Shown: positions 23,291 to 37,058, counted from the stretch's first letter. The stretch: DNA of 64,000 nt from Anaeramoeba ignava (GCA_028826165.1 JAPDFW010000011.1:313001-377000); one strand, 5' to 3'. The notes: generated from the sequence alone by a model not told the origin. Translations and numbers: made by a program.

Positions 23291-26200
23291 ATGCAAAATT
23301 ATTCAGTTTGGAAATTAAGAAGAAAAACTACACATTTAGTTGTTCAAAGCGAAGATAAATGTGTAAAAAAGAATTAAACAAAAAAGGAAAAAAATTTTTT
23401 TATCAAAACTGGAAACTGATTAAAAAATTTTTCATTTGCATTCTTATAGTATATCATCTCATCACTATCAACAAGAAAAGATACGCAAATCATTTCTATT
23501 GATTCAGTTGTTGGAGGTCTTCATTATTCAGCTCATCAAAATATTGATCTTTTTAAAAATGAAGAAGATGCTTTAAAATTTTTAGTTGAAAAAAAAGGTG
23601 TGCAAATTAAAACTTCCATAAGAGCTAGTGCTTTAATTGGTTATAAAATTATTGGAAAGCATGCTTATGTGATTCTTGGTACTCATGTATCTAATAAGAA
23701 TAAATGTTTATGATTTAGATTCCTTAAAAAAATTTTTTTTTTTTTTAAAATTTAAACAAATTTTTAGGTAAAACCAACTGCAGAATTATTTGAAGGTCAT
23801 TTAATTTATACAATTTTAACAAGTTATTGGGTTGAAATTAAATTATCTTATCCAATTAAAAAGGACAAGTAATAATTTAGATTAATCAAAACAAAAAGAA
23901 AAACAAAAAGAAAAAGAAAATAATTTAATTTAATTTGATTTGATTTGATTTCGATTATTTAGAAATACAATTAGGGTTGCAAAAAGTTTTTGTGAATTTC
24001 CACTTGATGGACTTCATTATTATTGTGAAACTATGGATATTTCTCGACCTTTTCCTTCTAAATTTTCAACAAATAAGTATTTATATATTTATATATTTAT
24101 ATATTTATTGGAAAGAAAAAAAAATCTTTTAACAAAAATAAATAAAAAGTTATCATCCAAATTATTGTTATAACAAGGAATTATCAAAAGCCTTTTGAAG
24201 AAATCGGACTAATTGGTTGGTGTGTTGTTTTATTTCAAGGTGTTGCTTATGGAAGAAGAATTAATCCAGATTCTTTACCACCCCAACAAAGTCCAAGAGC
24301 AACAAGAAAAATGTTAAACAAAAGAAAAACTACCAAAAAAGATTTAAATAAAATGGAACAATTAAATAAACAAAATTTGGGACAGCCTCAAAAGAAGAAA
24401 AAAGACCAAAAGTCTAAAAAAGTTATCCACATGTTTTTCGAGGATGAAATTGCTCAACAAGAACTTGATAATGTTGGGAATGTTAATGACGAACTATCTA
24501 ATCTTCATTTTTTGGATTCGAAAAGTGGAGACTCGGAAAAAAGTGAAATGGAACAAGAAAATCCGAATGCAGATACAGCAAATGGAAAGATATTTAATAT
24601 TGTTTTGATTACCAAAAAAACAAATCTCAATCCTGGAACAAGGTATTATGCGCGTGGATTAAATGAAACAGGAGGTAAATCAACTTGAATTAATTTAAAT
24701 TTTAATTTAAAAATTAATTAATTAATTAATTTATTTGAAGAACCTGGAAATGAAATGGAATGTGAACTGATTTGTTTTTTTCGAGATAAAAACAAAATAC
24801 AATGGTTTTCGTTAATTTGGCTTCGAGGTACAGTTCCAGTATGGTGGGAAACTTCATTAAAATCATCTCTTGGAGATCCTGAATTCAACATAAAACCTGA
24901 TCCATATAAAGACTCTGAAAAATATTATTCAAGAATAATCAACAGATTTTCAACACATAACATCACTTGCGTCAATTTACTCAGACAAGGACATACAAGT
25001 TCGGAATCTGAGTTGAGCTATCATTACGAGGAGTCGCATAAATATGTTAGAAAAATTCTGGATGTAAATCTTCAGCTTATTAATTTCGATTGGCATGCAC
25101 ATGCAAAGAATTTAAATGAATGTGCCAAGGAATTATGGTCACTTTTAAAACAACCAATGACAGATTATGATTTGAACTCTGGAGTAATTATGGTTATTGA
25201 TCCTCCAAATGGATTTTCAATAACAAACCAACGAAATCCAAAATTATTTGATTTTGGAGCAAATAATCCTTTTGGGCCTTCAGCTTGTCCAAATGGGAAG
25301 TGGGCAATGTTTCAAAGTATAAATCGCCAAAAGGGAGTTTTACGTTTTAATTGCGCCGATTCTTTAGACAGAACAAATATAGCTTCTTTTTTTTGTTGTC
25401 ATCAAATCATTGCTGAAATTTTAAGAAAATTTGATTGTGGATTAATTCAACAACGAAATGTTACAGAAAAATGGGGATTTTTTCATTATTCACTTGATGA
25501 ACTGCGCAAATTCATTTCGGATTCAGTTTTAGATCCATTTGGAAGAATGTTTGTGTTGAATGGAGATGTGTGTTCATTTTTGTATACAAATTCGCAAGCA
25601 ATGCTAACAAAGATGATCCGTGAATATTCTCCATCTCTTTCTTCTGCTCCAAATAACATTCTAATCACAATCAAAAGAAGATATCAGAATGTGATTCATG
25701 ATCATCTTCGCCAAATGCAATATGAATTGTTTCTTGGTCTCAATGAAGAAAAATATTATTCGAAAAGTTCAAACCCAAGTTTTTTACTTGTTAGTGAATA
25801 CCCTTCTTGGTGTTTAAAACCTGTTCCTTATGATTATGTAATGCCTCTAAAAATAGATGAAAAAAATAGACCTGAACGTATTTTTAATGAAACAGATATT
25901 TGTTGGGTTTGCTCTTCAAAGCATCCAGTTGTTCAAGTATAAATTATAATTTCAAAAGAAAGAAAAACAAAATTACAAATTAATTTGAATTTAAACAAAA
26001 ACAAAAACAAAATTCTTAATCTTAATCTTATTCTTAGATTTATTTATATTTAAATCAACCTTGCCAAATTACAGAAATATCAATTAATATGAATTCTGGA
26101 AACCAACTTACTCAAACCCCTTTGTTAATGGATCTTTTTGCTGGCGATTATATTGATAATATGAAAATATTGTTTCATCGAATTCAATTACCTACTTGCA

Positions 26201-29200
26201 AAAATGGAATAACACTTTATTATCCAATTTCCTCACATTACACTGATTCTTCTTTTCATTCAAAATCTCAACCAACAGCAAAAGAATATTATGATTTTGA
26301 ACGCAATGTAGACGATAAAGGATCCTTTTCGCGTTTTGTGCTCATTTCGTTTTATTATTTTTTTAACCAAGATTATCAAAAAAAATCAATTTCATTTGGG
26401 AAAGTTAATATTTTTGGAATAAATGCACAGAAGATTATTGAAGAACCAAAAAAAGAAGTTGCCCTTTCAAATTTGCCAAAGCAATTATCTTCTTTTTCCA
26501 AGATGGATGTTTCTCAATGGTGTGATTCTTTTGTTTTAGAAACTCCTCAGAACAAGAATAACAATACACGAATTAAAATTAATCTAGAAAATTTAAAAGA
26601 CAAAATTTCTCGAGAAATTATTTCTGGAGATACTAACACAACCCCAAAAGAAAACTCAAAAGAAAAATCAAAAGAAATCCCAACCCAAATTGATTTTATT
26701 CAAACCACTCATTCACTTCAATTCCATGAAAGAGTGCTTTCATCTCCTCCCTTTTATATTTTGAAGAATTATCTTGATCATTTATCTGTAGACAAAAAAA
26801 TACTTCCATCAGCACTTGTTACATCAGTTCCTCTTTCAAATTCAATAAATACCGAATCTGTAAATTATTATTATTTATTCAAAAACACAAAAAACTAATA
26901 TTTTCATTTTCATTTTCATTTTCATTTTCATTTTCAAATTTATTTCAGAAAAATGATTCTTTAAATGAAAATCAAAAAGAACATGATTCCCAAGAAAATG
27001 ATCTCCTTCAATCATCAAAACAATATGAAGAAAAATTAAAAAAATTAATAATCGAAATGAGAAATGGAAAAAAACAACCAACTTTAAGTGATGCCTTAAA
27101 TCTTGAGGTTGAGAGACTAAAACTAAATTTAACAGCTGCAGAAAGAAATTTTATTTTCCAAAAACTTAATATGCCTTCTTATGAATTGAGTCCTGAAAGA
27201 TATATTTTTAAAAGAGAAGAAAATATTATTCGAGAAATTATGAAAGATAAAAAATTTAAAACCAAAACTTGTTCAAATCCAAACTGTAAAGCTTCTCTTA
27301 GGTTTAATTCTCAACAATGTTTTTATTGTTTGCATAGATTTTGTTCTAATTGTATGAATACTCAAAAAATGAAAGTAAGCAAAAAATACAAAATTTCAAA
27401 TTCCAAAATCAAATTTAAAATCAAATTTCATTTTTAGATTCTTGAATATATTTGGAAAAAGCCACGTCCAGTTTGTAAATCATGTGCCAAAATTATTTTA
27501 GATCAACAGAAGAAAATGAATTTAATTGCTGATTTATTTGCAAATCAAAATAAAAATGAAAACAGCAAATTGAATAAATTGAGACAAAAACAAAAACAAA
27601 AAGCAGTTATTCAAATTATTAATCAACAAAAAATAATTCCACAAATTAAGTGGATCAAAAGTATTAAAGATAAAACTAAAAACAATGAAATTAATGAAAA
27701 CAATGAAATTAATAAAAACAATGAAATTAATGAAATTAATAAAAACAATGAAAATAATGAAAACAATGAAAATAATGAAAACAATGAAAACAATGAAATT
27801 AATGAAATTAATAAAAACAATGAAAATAATGAAAACAATGAAAATAATGAAAACAATGAAAACAATGAAATTAATGAAATTAATAAAAACAATGAAAATA
27901 ATGAAAACAATGAAAATAATGAAAACAATGAAAACAATGAAATCAATGAAATTAATAAAAACAATGAAATTAATAAAAACAATGAAAATAATGAAAACAA
28001 TGAAAACAATGAAAATAATGAAAACAATAAAAACAATAAAAACAATAAAAACAATGGAAATAATGAAATTAAAAATGAAATTAAAAATCAAAATAAAAAT
28101 CAAAATGAAAATGAAAATCAAAATGAAAATCAAAATGAAAATAAAAATATAAATCAAAATGAAATTAAAAATCAAAATGAAAATCAAAATCAAAAAAATA
28201 TGCAAGTTTTAACAATTACCCAAATTCCTTTTATTGGAGTACTTAAAAAAGTTCCAACAGATTTAAACTCAATTCCTATAGAATCAATATTTGCTCCAAA
28301 AGAAGAAAATAAGGCTGAATATTGGTTTGCTCCATTAGGAGTTAAAAAAGTTGAAATTATGATTTCTTTATCTTTTCCTGCTTTTATTCAAAGTTTTACA
28401 TTTATTGCAGATTCAAAAGGTTATACAATTAATGATGCTCCAATTATATCTTTATTTGGTGGAATAAGTTATTCAAAATACAGTAATTTTCTTGGAAAAT
28501 GGAATTTAAAAGATTATTTATCTGGAAAAGAAAATGATAAAATGAAAAGAAAAATCAAACCATTTACAAAAATCAAACTTTTTTTGAAAAAAGAAACAAA
28601 ATGTAAAATTATTTCTTTTAATATTGAATTACCAGAAAATAATCAAGAAAATAATCAAGAAAATAATCAAGAAAATAACCAAGAAAATAATCAAGAAAAT
28701 AATCAAGAAAATAATAGAGAAATATTACATTTAGGTCAAATTTTTGTTAAAGGAATTCCATATTTTATTCATCCAAAGAAAGAATCAAAAGAAAAAGAAT
28801 TCCAAAAAGAAATAGAAAAAGTAAAAGAAAAAGTAAAAGAAAAAAAAATAGAAAAAAAAATAACAAGAAAATCTACAGAAATGACTATGAATTTAAAAAA
28901 TGAAAACAAAAGCAAACATCAAACTATAATTCCTAAAAAAAATAACATCAAAATAACTTGGACTGATTTTAATTCAAATCGAAGAATAATAAGAATTGGA
29001 TTTGAAAATGAAATTATTTCAGGTTTTTGTTTTACTATTGCTCATTCTTCTGAAGGTTTTGTTTCTCAGCCTAAAAATATATTAATTACAATGATAGTTG
29101 TTAATGAAATTGGTGAAATTCAAGGTCAAATTATGGTTGGAAAATATTTTATTCCAAAATGTCCAGATGGAACACTTTTGAATTATGATCTTGAAGAAAA

Positions 29201-29285
29201 ATTAAGAGCTCAAGTTATTGAAATTTCTTTTTTATCAAATTATGGAGGAGATACTTTATCATGTGGTCATTTTTCATTTTATTAA
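23291..29285 (+). CDS. SAC9: SAC9-type phosphoinositide phosphatase
   Basis: Nine exons: 23291-23362, 23450-23686, 23768-23868, 23963-24076, 24178-24674, 24741-25936, 26038-26859, 26949-27374 and 27438-29285. They join in phase to 1,770 residues (Arabidopsis SAC9 is ~1,630). The SAC domain spans about residues 50-640. Its CX5R(T) centre, NCADSLDRTN near 547, has the spelling I recall for plant SAC9 rather than the usual NCxDCLDRTN, and TRYYARGLN and the NEMECEL segment also fit SAC9. After the SAC domain come a conserved region (QPCQITEISI, PTCKNGITL), a Cys cluster near 1,120-1,170 (C-x4-C-x10-C-x2-C-x4-C-x2-C, then CKSC; FYVE/RING-like), an Asn-rich tract and a C-terminal beta-rich region. 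Role by family: turnover of PI(4,5)P2 or related lipids at membranes. I did not find a WW domain with confidence. Confidence 0.9.
27680..28200 (+). repeat. 72-bp coding repeat (NNE/NEI) in the SAC9-like gene
   Basis: Nested repeats: aatgaaaac nonamers grouped into a unit of about 72 bp (NEINEINKNNENN...) present three times, followed by NQ/NE hexamers. It is the linker between the Cys cluster and the C-terminal region. Shadow frames on both strands are open. Confidence 0.85.
28627..28715 (+). repeat. ENNQ coding repeat
   Basis: Seven copies of the 12-bp unit aaaataatcaag, encoding E-N-N-Q, in the C-terminal region of the SAC9-like protein. Confidence 0.8.
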
Positions 29286-29465
29286 AAAAGAATTAAATAA
29301 GAATTAAAAAAGAATTAAATAAGAATTAAATAAGAATTAAAAAGAATTAAATAAGAATAAATAAGAAATAAATAAGAATTAAATAAGAATTAAAAAGAAT
29401 TAAAAAAGAATTAAATAAGAATTAAATAAGAATTAAATAAGAATTAAATAAGAATTAAATAAGGA
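29286..29465. repeat. 12-bp array (aagaattaaata)
   Basis: Starts at the SAC9-like stop codon. About 15 units of aagaattaaata/aagaattaaaa. Probably within or just past the 3' UTR. Confidence 0.8.
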
Positions 29466-29599
29466 ATGTGAATTTTGTTTTGTATAAAAAGTTAACAATT
29501 AAAATTTAAAATTTAAAAAAAATAGAATTTTAATTTGTTTTACTTTTACTTATTAATGGAAAATTGAAAAGAAAAAAGAAAAAAGAAACAAAAGAAATC

Positions 29600-31390
29600 T
29601 TATTTAAATTGATTTTTAAATTGATATTTAAATTAATATTTAAATTGATATTTAAATTGATATTTAAAATTGATATTTAATTTGATATTTAAATTGATAT
29701 TTAAATTAATTTTTAAATTGATTTTTAAATTGATTTTTAAATTAATATTTAAATTGATTTTTAAATTGATATTTAAATTGATATTTAAATTGATATTTAA
29801 ATTAATATTTAAATTAATATTTAAATTGATATTTAAATTAATATTTAAATTAATATTTAAATTGATATTTTAAATTAATATTTAAATTGATATTTAAATT
29901 GATATTTAAATTGATATTTAAATTAATATTTAAATTGATATTTAAATTGATATTTAAATTGATATTTAAATTGATATTTAAATTGATATTTAAATTGATA
30001 TTTAAATTGATATTTAAATTGATATTTAAATTGATATTTAAATTGATATTTAAATTTGATATTTAAATTGATATTTAAATTAATATTTAAATTGATATTT
30101 AAATTGATATTTAAATTAATATTTAAAATTGATATTTAAATTGATATTTAAATTGATATTTAAAATTGATATTTAAATTGATATTTAAATTGATATTTAA
30201 ATTGATTTTTAAATTGATATTTAAATTGATATTTAAATTGATATTTAAATTGATTTTTAAATTGATATTTAAATTGATATTTAAATTGATATTTAAATTG
30301 ATATTTAAATTGATATTTTTAAATTAATATTTAAATTGATATTTTAATTGATATTTAAATTGATATTTAAATTCTTTATTTTGATATTTTTTGATATTTA
30401 AATTGATATTTAAATTAATATTTAAATTGATATTTAAATTGATATTTAAATTAATATTTAAAATTGATATTTTAAATTAATATTTTTTAAATTGATATTT
30501 AAATTGATATTTAAATTAATATTTAAATTAATATTTTAAATTGATATTTAAATTGATTTTTAAATTGATATTTAAATTGTTGATATTTAAATTGATATTT
30601 AAATTGATTTTAAAATTTTTAAATTGATATTTAAATTGATTTTTAAATTGATATTTTAAATTGATATTTAAATTGATTTTTAAATTAATATTTAAATTGA
30701 TATTTAAATTGATTTTAAATTGATATTTAAATTGATTTTTAAATTGATATTTAAATTGATTTTAAATTGATTTTTAAATTGATTTTTAAATTGATTTTTA
30801 AAATGATTTTTAAATTGATATTTAAAATTGATTTTTAAATTAATATTTAAATTGATATTTAAATTGATATATTTAAATTAATATTTAAATTGATATTTAA
30901 ATTAATATTTAAATTGATATTTAAATTAATATTTAAATTGATATTTAAATTGATATTTAAATTGATATTAATATTTAAAATTGATATTTTAAATTAATAT
31001 TTTAAATTAATATTTAAATTGATATTTAAATTGATATTTAAATTAATATTTAAATTAATATTTTAAATTGATATTTTTAAATTAATATTTTTAAATTTTA
31101 AATATTTTTAAATTGATATTTAAATTGATATTTAAATTAATATTTAAATTAATATTTAAATTAATATTTAAATTAATATTTAAATTGATTTTTAAATTGA
31201 TATTTTAATTGATATTTAAATTGATATTTAAATTGATTTTTAAATTGATTTTTAAATTAATATTTTTAAATTGATATTTAAATTGATTTTTAAATTGATA
31301 TTTAAATTGATATTTAAATTGATTTTTAAATTAATATTTAAATTGATTTTTAAATTGATTTTTAAATTAATTTTTAAATTGATTTTTAAA
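29600..31390. repeat. 12-bp minisatellite (aaattgatattt), 1.8 kb
   Basis: About 145 copies of aaattgatattt with variants aaattaatattt and aaattgattttt and some one-base indels. It fills the space between the tail-to-tail SAC9-like and Kelch-BTB genes, ending at the Kelch-BTB stop codon. Short open frames in it are artefacts. Confidence 0.92.
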
Positions 31391-31394
31391 TTAA

Positions 31395-34375
31395 TTAAAC
31401 TTTCAATCGATACATTTTGGCAAGCATTGGAAACCAATCAGTTTTAATCAATTTTTGATACATTTTTGAACGTTTAATCTTTTCTTTAAATTTTGAATAA
31501 AAAACAAAATTAACAATAAACTGTTCCAAATCCTCAAACAAACGTTCACCAAAAATATATTCCAACAAAGGAAACCAATTATCAGAATTCAAATTTCTTT
31601 TCAAAATACTCAAACAATCAAAAGTAAGATCATTAGTAGTGAGTTCATAAAAATCAGGAGCATTCAAAAGCTCCATAGCAACAGTTAAATCGCCTTTTTT
31701 AGCGAAATTTTGAATATGTGAAATTTTATCAGTATAAAAATAATCAACAAGAGCTTGAATTGATTTTGGACGCTTTCCTGTAAAATCAGGAACAGTGTTT
31801 GATTCATCTTGAACAGAAACAAGCATATTACGATATAAACCACTTCGCAATGCTAATACAAATTTATGCGCCCGAATATTCACATCATTTTCATCTTCAT
31901 CCTTCACTATAATAACAAAATCCTTTGACTCATTATCTTTTTGAAATTCCAAAAAATCCTTTTCAATTTCATTTTTTTCAAAAATATGTTTTCCTCTTGA
32001 TAACTGCATGAATAATTGTTGCGTGCTTTTCGCCGCATCTATTTTATCCATTTGTTTTGTTTGTTCATTTGTTGAAAATGAATCCATGTCGAATTCATAA
32101 GGACATCCATAAATATAATGCAGGCAATTAGTGACAACAATTGAGTTTTCATGAAGACATAAATTTGAGAATTTGGTGATTTCTTGTTCAGATCCCAATC
32201 TCAATTGAACCAATGCCTTATGGGCTTTATGGGGTATGCCAGCTGCATCCATAAACTCGATATCAAAGAGTTCTCCACTCTTCAGAATCTGTGATAAATC
32301 CTCTTTTAAATTCGATCCAAAATGTAATTCATATAAATCCTTTATATATTGTCTAGTTGATAATTCTCCTCCAAATAATACAAGTCTATTATTATGCACT
32401 GATAGACTGCTGTTGTATATTAAAGGCACTTCAAATTTTGGATCGATTTCAATCTTATTCCAATTATCAGTGCCAAATGTATGTGAATATAATTGTCCCG
32501 ATGATAAACAGAATAGTTTGTTATTGATCAATTCAACAACTAGTTTTTTTTCATCATTCAAAATTGATTAAAATCAATGTAATTTTCTTGTTTCTTTCTA
32601 ATATTTACCATAATTAGAGTCAAATTTTATTCCTTGTTTCTTAAATTGAATTGGCTCAAATTTACATGTATTGAAATCGAATTTTGTCATTTCTAAATCT
32701 TTCTCTACATAATGGATAATATATGCAAATCCTCGATAACTAAATGCGTAATCTCTTATATCATTTGAATAGTAACCATATTCTGCTGATTTTAATTTAG
32801 TCCAACTTAAAGTTACTTTTGAAATTATAATTTAATTAATTTATAAATTATTTATTTAGAAAATTATGATTTAATTTATAATTTAATTTATTATTTTATT
32901 TATAATTTTAATTTATAATTTTATTTATAATTTTAATTTATAATTTTATTTATAATTTAATTTATAATTTAATTTATAATTTAATTTATAATTTAATTTA
33001 TAATTTAATTTATAATTTAATTTATAATTTAATTTATATTTTTATTTATAATTTAATTTATAATTTAATTTATAATTTAATTTATAATTTAATATATATT
33101 TTATTTATAATTTTTTATTTATAATTTTATTAATAATTTTATTTATAATTTAATTTATAATTTTATTTATAATTTTATTTATAATTTTATTTATAATTTA
33201 ATTTATAATTTAATTTATAATTTAATTTATAATTTAATTTATTTATAATTTTATTTATAATTTTTATTTATAATTTTTATTTATAATTTAATTTATAATT
33301 TGATTTATAATTTTATTTATTATTTATTTATAATTTTATTTATAATTTTATTTTATAATTTAATTTATAATTTTATTTATAATTTTAATTTATAATTTTA
33401 TTAATAATTTTATTTATAATTTAATTTATAATTTAATTTATAATTTAATTTATAATTTTTATTTTATAATTTAATTTATAATTTAATTTATAATTTAATT
33501 TATAATTTTATTTTAATTTATTTATAATTTAATTTTATTTATAATTTTAATTTTATTTATAATTTTATTTATTTAATTTATTTATAATTTTATTTATAAT
33601 TTTATTTATAATTTAATTTATAATTTTATTTATAATTTTATTTATAATTTAATTTATAATTTTATTTAATTTATAATTTAATTTATAATTTTTATTTATA
33701 ATTTAATTTATAATTTAATTTATAATTTTATTTATAATTTAATTTATAATTTTAATTTATAAATTTTATTTATAATTTTATTTATAATTTTAATTTATAA
33801 TTTAATTTATAATTTTATTTATAATTTAATTTATAATTTAATTTATAATTTAATTTATATTTTTATTTATATTTTTATTTATAATTTAATTTATAATTTA
33901 ATTTATAATTTAAATGAATACAAAAATCGAATTCCCAAGCTTGTTTCCAACCAAAAAGATACATTTTATCCTGATGAACAACGCAAGCATGATGAGAATT
34001 ATTATGAATAAGATTAGAAACTTTTGAAGGGAAATCACCTTTCATAGGAATTTCCTCCCAACAAGAATCATTAAAAGAGAACGCGAACATAGAATTACCA
34101 TAATTTCCACCGTAAGTATACATGCGTGATTTATAGATTACAGTTGAGTGAAAAGCTCTACAAGTGGGTTTAAGTTTTCCGTTTATGGAAACTCTGGACC
34201 ATTGGCCAAGCTCAAAATCAAAAGAATGAAGGTCATTCAACATGTCTCCATCATCCGTTCGTCCTGCAAATATTATTAGCTTGTTGTTGTGTATAATCGC
34301 TGTGTGTGCTGAACGCGGATATGGTGACATTTTGGATTCAGTTCCAATTTTGATCCATCGTGCTTTTTGAAGCAT
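31395..34375 (-). CDS. Kelch-repeat protein with two BTB domains
   Basis: Exons 33922-34375, 32609-32815 and 31395-32539 join in phase to 601 residues. The N-terminal ~290 residues are Kelch repeats with paired motifs such as HTAIIHNNKLIIFAG, AFHSTVIYKSRMYTYGG, HACVVHQDKMYLFG and NNRLVLFGGE. Two BTB/POZ domains follow: about 300-390 (LFDIEFMDAAGIPHKAHKA) and about 430-510 (DFVIIVKDEDENDVNIRAHK, then ALVDYFYTDKI). The C-terminal ~90 residues are helical, like a short BACK region. Kelch-BTB proteins often recruit substrates to Cullin-3 ligases; that is family knowledge. Here Kelch precedes BTB, the reverse of animal KLHL proteins and like LZTR1, which also has two BTBs. Intron 1 (1,106 nt) is a 12-bp AT array. 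Confidence 0.88.
32825..33915. repeat. 12-bp minisatellite in Kelch-BTB intron 1
   Basis: aatttataattt units (12 bp) with 13-bp variants containing aatttta. Fills intron 32816-33921 almost completely, leaving only the splice sites. Confidence 0.9.
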
Positions 34376-34383
34376 TTTTTTTT

Positions 34384-34433
34384 TGAATAATGAAAAAGAA
34401 AAATTAATTAAAAAAAGAAAAAAAATGATTTTT
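34384..34433 (-). promoter_or_regulatory. T-rich CA tract upstream of the Kelch-BTB gene
   Basis: In gene sense: ATCATTTTTTTTCTTTTTTT, then TTTTTCTTTTTCATTATTC, within 60 bp of the ATG. Confidence 0.4.
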
Positions 34434-34500
34434 GAAAATTATAAAAAAAATCGTTTTGTTTGTTGTTAAAGCCAAATGTTTTTGTTTTTAAAAAAATATT

Positions 34501-34552
34501 TTTTCAAATTCATTTTTCATTTTTCATTTTTCATTTTTCATTATTTTTTTAA
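34501..34552 (+). promoter_or_regulatory. TTTTTCAT array upstream of the RapGAP gene
   Basis: Five TTTTTCAT-like units in tandem ending 7 bases before the ATG at 34559. The divergent Kelch-BTB start is 183 bp away. Confidence 0.55.
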
Positions 34553-34558
34553 ATCTTT

Positions 34559-34697
34559 ATGTATTCAGATAAAGAAAAAGAAGAAAACAATTTTGTTTAT
34601 CACAGATTTTCAGATTCAAATTCTGATGAAAAACATACTAAATTAATTTTAACAACGAATGATAAAGAAATTTCTTTAGATGAAAAAACTGAAAAGA

Positions 34698-34728
<31 letters not shown>

Positions 34729-36738
34729 ATCAAAAAAATTTATTAAATTTGGTGATGAAAAAGATCCTCAAAAACCAAATAATTTATTTTTAGTTACTTC
34801 TGATGAATGGAAACTTGAGGAATCTGATGATGAAGATGATGAAATTCATAATAATGAGGATATATTTAATTTTGAAGAAAAACCAACAATTTTTTCTACA
34901 AATTTTCAAGGAAAAGGTTAATATTAATATTAATTTTAATATTAATTTAAATTTTAATTTTAATTTTAATTTTGATATTAATAATAATTTTAATTTTAAT
35001 TTTAATTTTAATATTAATTTTAATTTTAATTTTAATTTTAATATTAATTTTAATTTTTAATTTTAAATTTAATATTAATTTTAATTTTAATTTTAATATT
35101 AATTTTAATATTAATTTTAATTTTAATTTTAATATTAATTTTAATTTTAATTTTAATTTTAATTTTGATTTTAATTTTAATTTCAATTCCGAATTCTTGT
35201 TCAAATTTTTAATTTAAATTCCGAATTCTTGTTTAAATTTTTAGAGTATAGTACATTTGTAACTTATCATCCGAATAAAAAATATATGTTATTCTGTATT
35301 ACGGAATCACCAATAGAAGACAGTGAATTATATAAATTATTAATAATTTCAAAAGAAGAACCAAAATATCAAACAATTCATGAGTCACAAGTATCGAAAT
35401 CATGTTGGAGAAGTTGTTGTTGTATGAGTCCTGGTTATAAAGATATAATTAAGCATACTGATAGTTTATTAAAAAATGCAAATATTTTAAAAACTGATTG
35501 CAGTGAAGAAGATTTAATTGCTTTAGAAAACCCAACAGTAATTATTTTAATTTAAATTTTAATTAATTTTAATTTTCATTTTCATTTTCAAAAGACAGCA
35601 ACAAAATTTAAATTTGGAGTTATTTATGTCAAACCAGGACAAACAGATGAATATAAAATTTTAGCAAATTGTATCTACAATTTATTTAATTATTTAAAAT
35701 TTTTTTATTAATTTAAAATTTATTATAAAAAAAGCACAAACATCTGAAGAATTTGAAATTTTTTTACAAGAAATTGGAGAAAAAATTGAATTGAAAACGT
35801 TTACAGGTTATGTTGGAGGATTAGATCAAAAATGTATATATATTTATATATATTTAAAGCAACAAATTTAAATCAAAACAAAATCTCATAAGGAATTATT
35901 TTAATTAATATTTTTAGTTGGAAGTGCTGGAACTCATAGTATTTATACAAAATGGCATGATTTGGATATTATGTTTCATGTTTCAACTTTATTTCCTGTT
36001 TCAGAAGACAATTATCAACAAGTATTAATTAAATAATAAGATGATTATTATTATTATTTTTGAAATTTCAATTTATAAACAAATATTTTTATTTCATTTT
36101 GTATTAAAGCTTGATAAAAAAAGGCATATTGGAAATGATGTTGTAGTTATTGTTTTTATGGAGCCAAATGCTCAATATAATCCAGAAACAATGCCTTCTC
36201 AACAAAATCGTAAACAGATTTAGAAAAACCAATTCAATTTTAATTTTAATTTTAATTTTAATTTTAATTTTAATTTTAATTCAATTTTAAATTTAATTTT
36301 AATTCAATTTTAAATTTAATTTTAATTCAATTTTAAATTTAATTTTAAATTTTAATTCCAATTTAATTTTAAATTTCAATTTAATTTCAATTTTTAATTT
36401 CAATTCTAAAAAGATGTTTTAATTGGAATTCAACCTGTTAGACTTTCAAACAAAAAAGATCTTTATTTTAGGTAAAAAATTTCAATTTAAAAAAATTTTT
36501 CAATTTAATTAAAATTCTTTTCATTTTTAGAATTCAAATTGCATCAAAATCATGTGTTCCTGAATTTTTTCCAAAACTTCCTTCACAAACATTAATTTCT
36601 CAAAAGAATTTAAAAGATTTTCTTTTAACAAAAGCAATTAGAGGAGATCAAGCTGCACTTAAATCAGGAGTTTTTGCTCAAAGATTTGATAAATTTAAAA
36701 AATTTAAATTAAAAAGTCTTTTATTAAACAAAAATTAA
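34559..36738 (+). CDS. Rap GTPase-activating protein (RapGAP domain)
   Basis: Eight exons: 34559-34916, 35245-35537, 35595-35670, 35735-35833, 35918-36021, 36110-36209, 36414-36471 and 36531-36738. They join in phase to 431 residues. The N-terminal ~120 residues are acidic and Lys-rich (KKKSKKKSKK). The RapGAP domain occupies about 215-420: FGVIYVKPGQTDEYKIL, FLQEIGEKIELKTFTGYVGG, GTHSIYTKWHDLDIMFHVST, KRHIGNDVVVIVF, then VPEFFPKLP. The catalytic 'asparagine thumb' of Rap1GAP corresponds to Asn319 in HIGND and is present. The product should speed GTP hydrolysis on a Rap-like GTPase. A CC-rich segment (SCWRSCCCMS) precedes the domain. Introns of 54-328 nt are AT repeats. Confidence 0.9.
34918..35215. 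repeat. RapGAP intron 1 repeat
   Basis: The 328-nt intron (34917-35244) is ttttaa hexamers with ttaatatt steps, open in several frames on both strands but not coding. Confidence 0.8.
36235..36400. repeat. RapGAP intron 6 repeat
   Basis: ttttaa hexamers and a 24-bp ttttaattcaattttaaat unit inside intron 36210-36413. Confidence 0.75.
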
Positions 36739-37058
36739 AAATTAAATTAAATTAAAATTAAAAATCAAAAATTAAATTAAAGTAAATTAAAGTAAATTAA
36801 ATCAAATCAAAAAGTAAATTAAATTAAATCAAAAATTAAAAAGTAAATTAAATTAAATCAAATTAAATAAAATTAAAAAGTAAATCAAATTAAATCAAAA
36901 ATTAAAAAGGAAAAGATGAAATTTTTTTTTTGGAAAATTTTTGATTTACTTTTTTCGTTTAAAATAATTAAACGAATTTAACTTTTTTTTTAAAAAAAAA
37001 AGAAAGAAAAAGAAAAAAATTTTTTCCGATTTTAATTTTTTAAATTGAAAATTTTGAA
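36739..37058. repeat. Convergent spacer with aaatta/aatca repeats
   Basis: 320 bp between RapGAP and VIPAS39 3' ends: degenerate aaattaaat(t/c)aaa repeats, then A and T runs. No gene seen. Confidence 0.65.
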
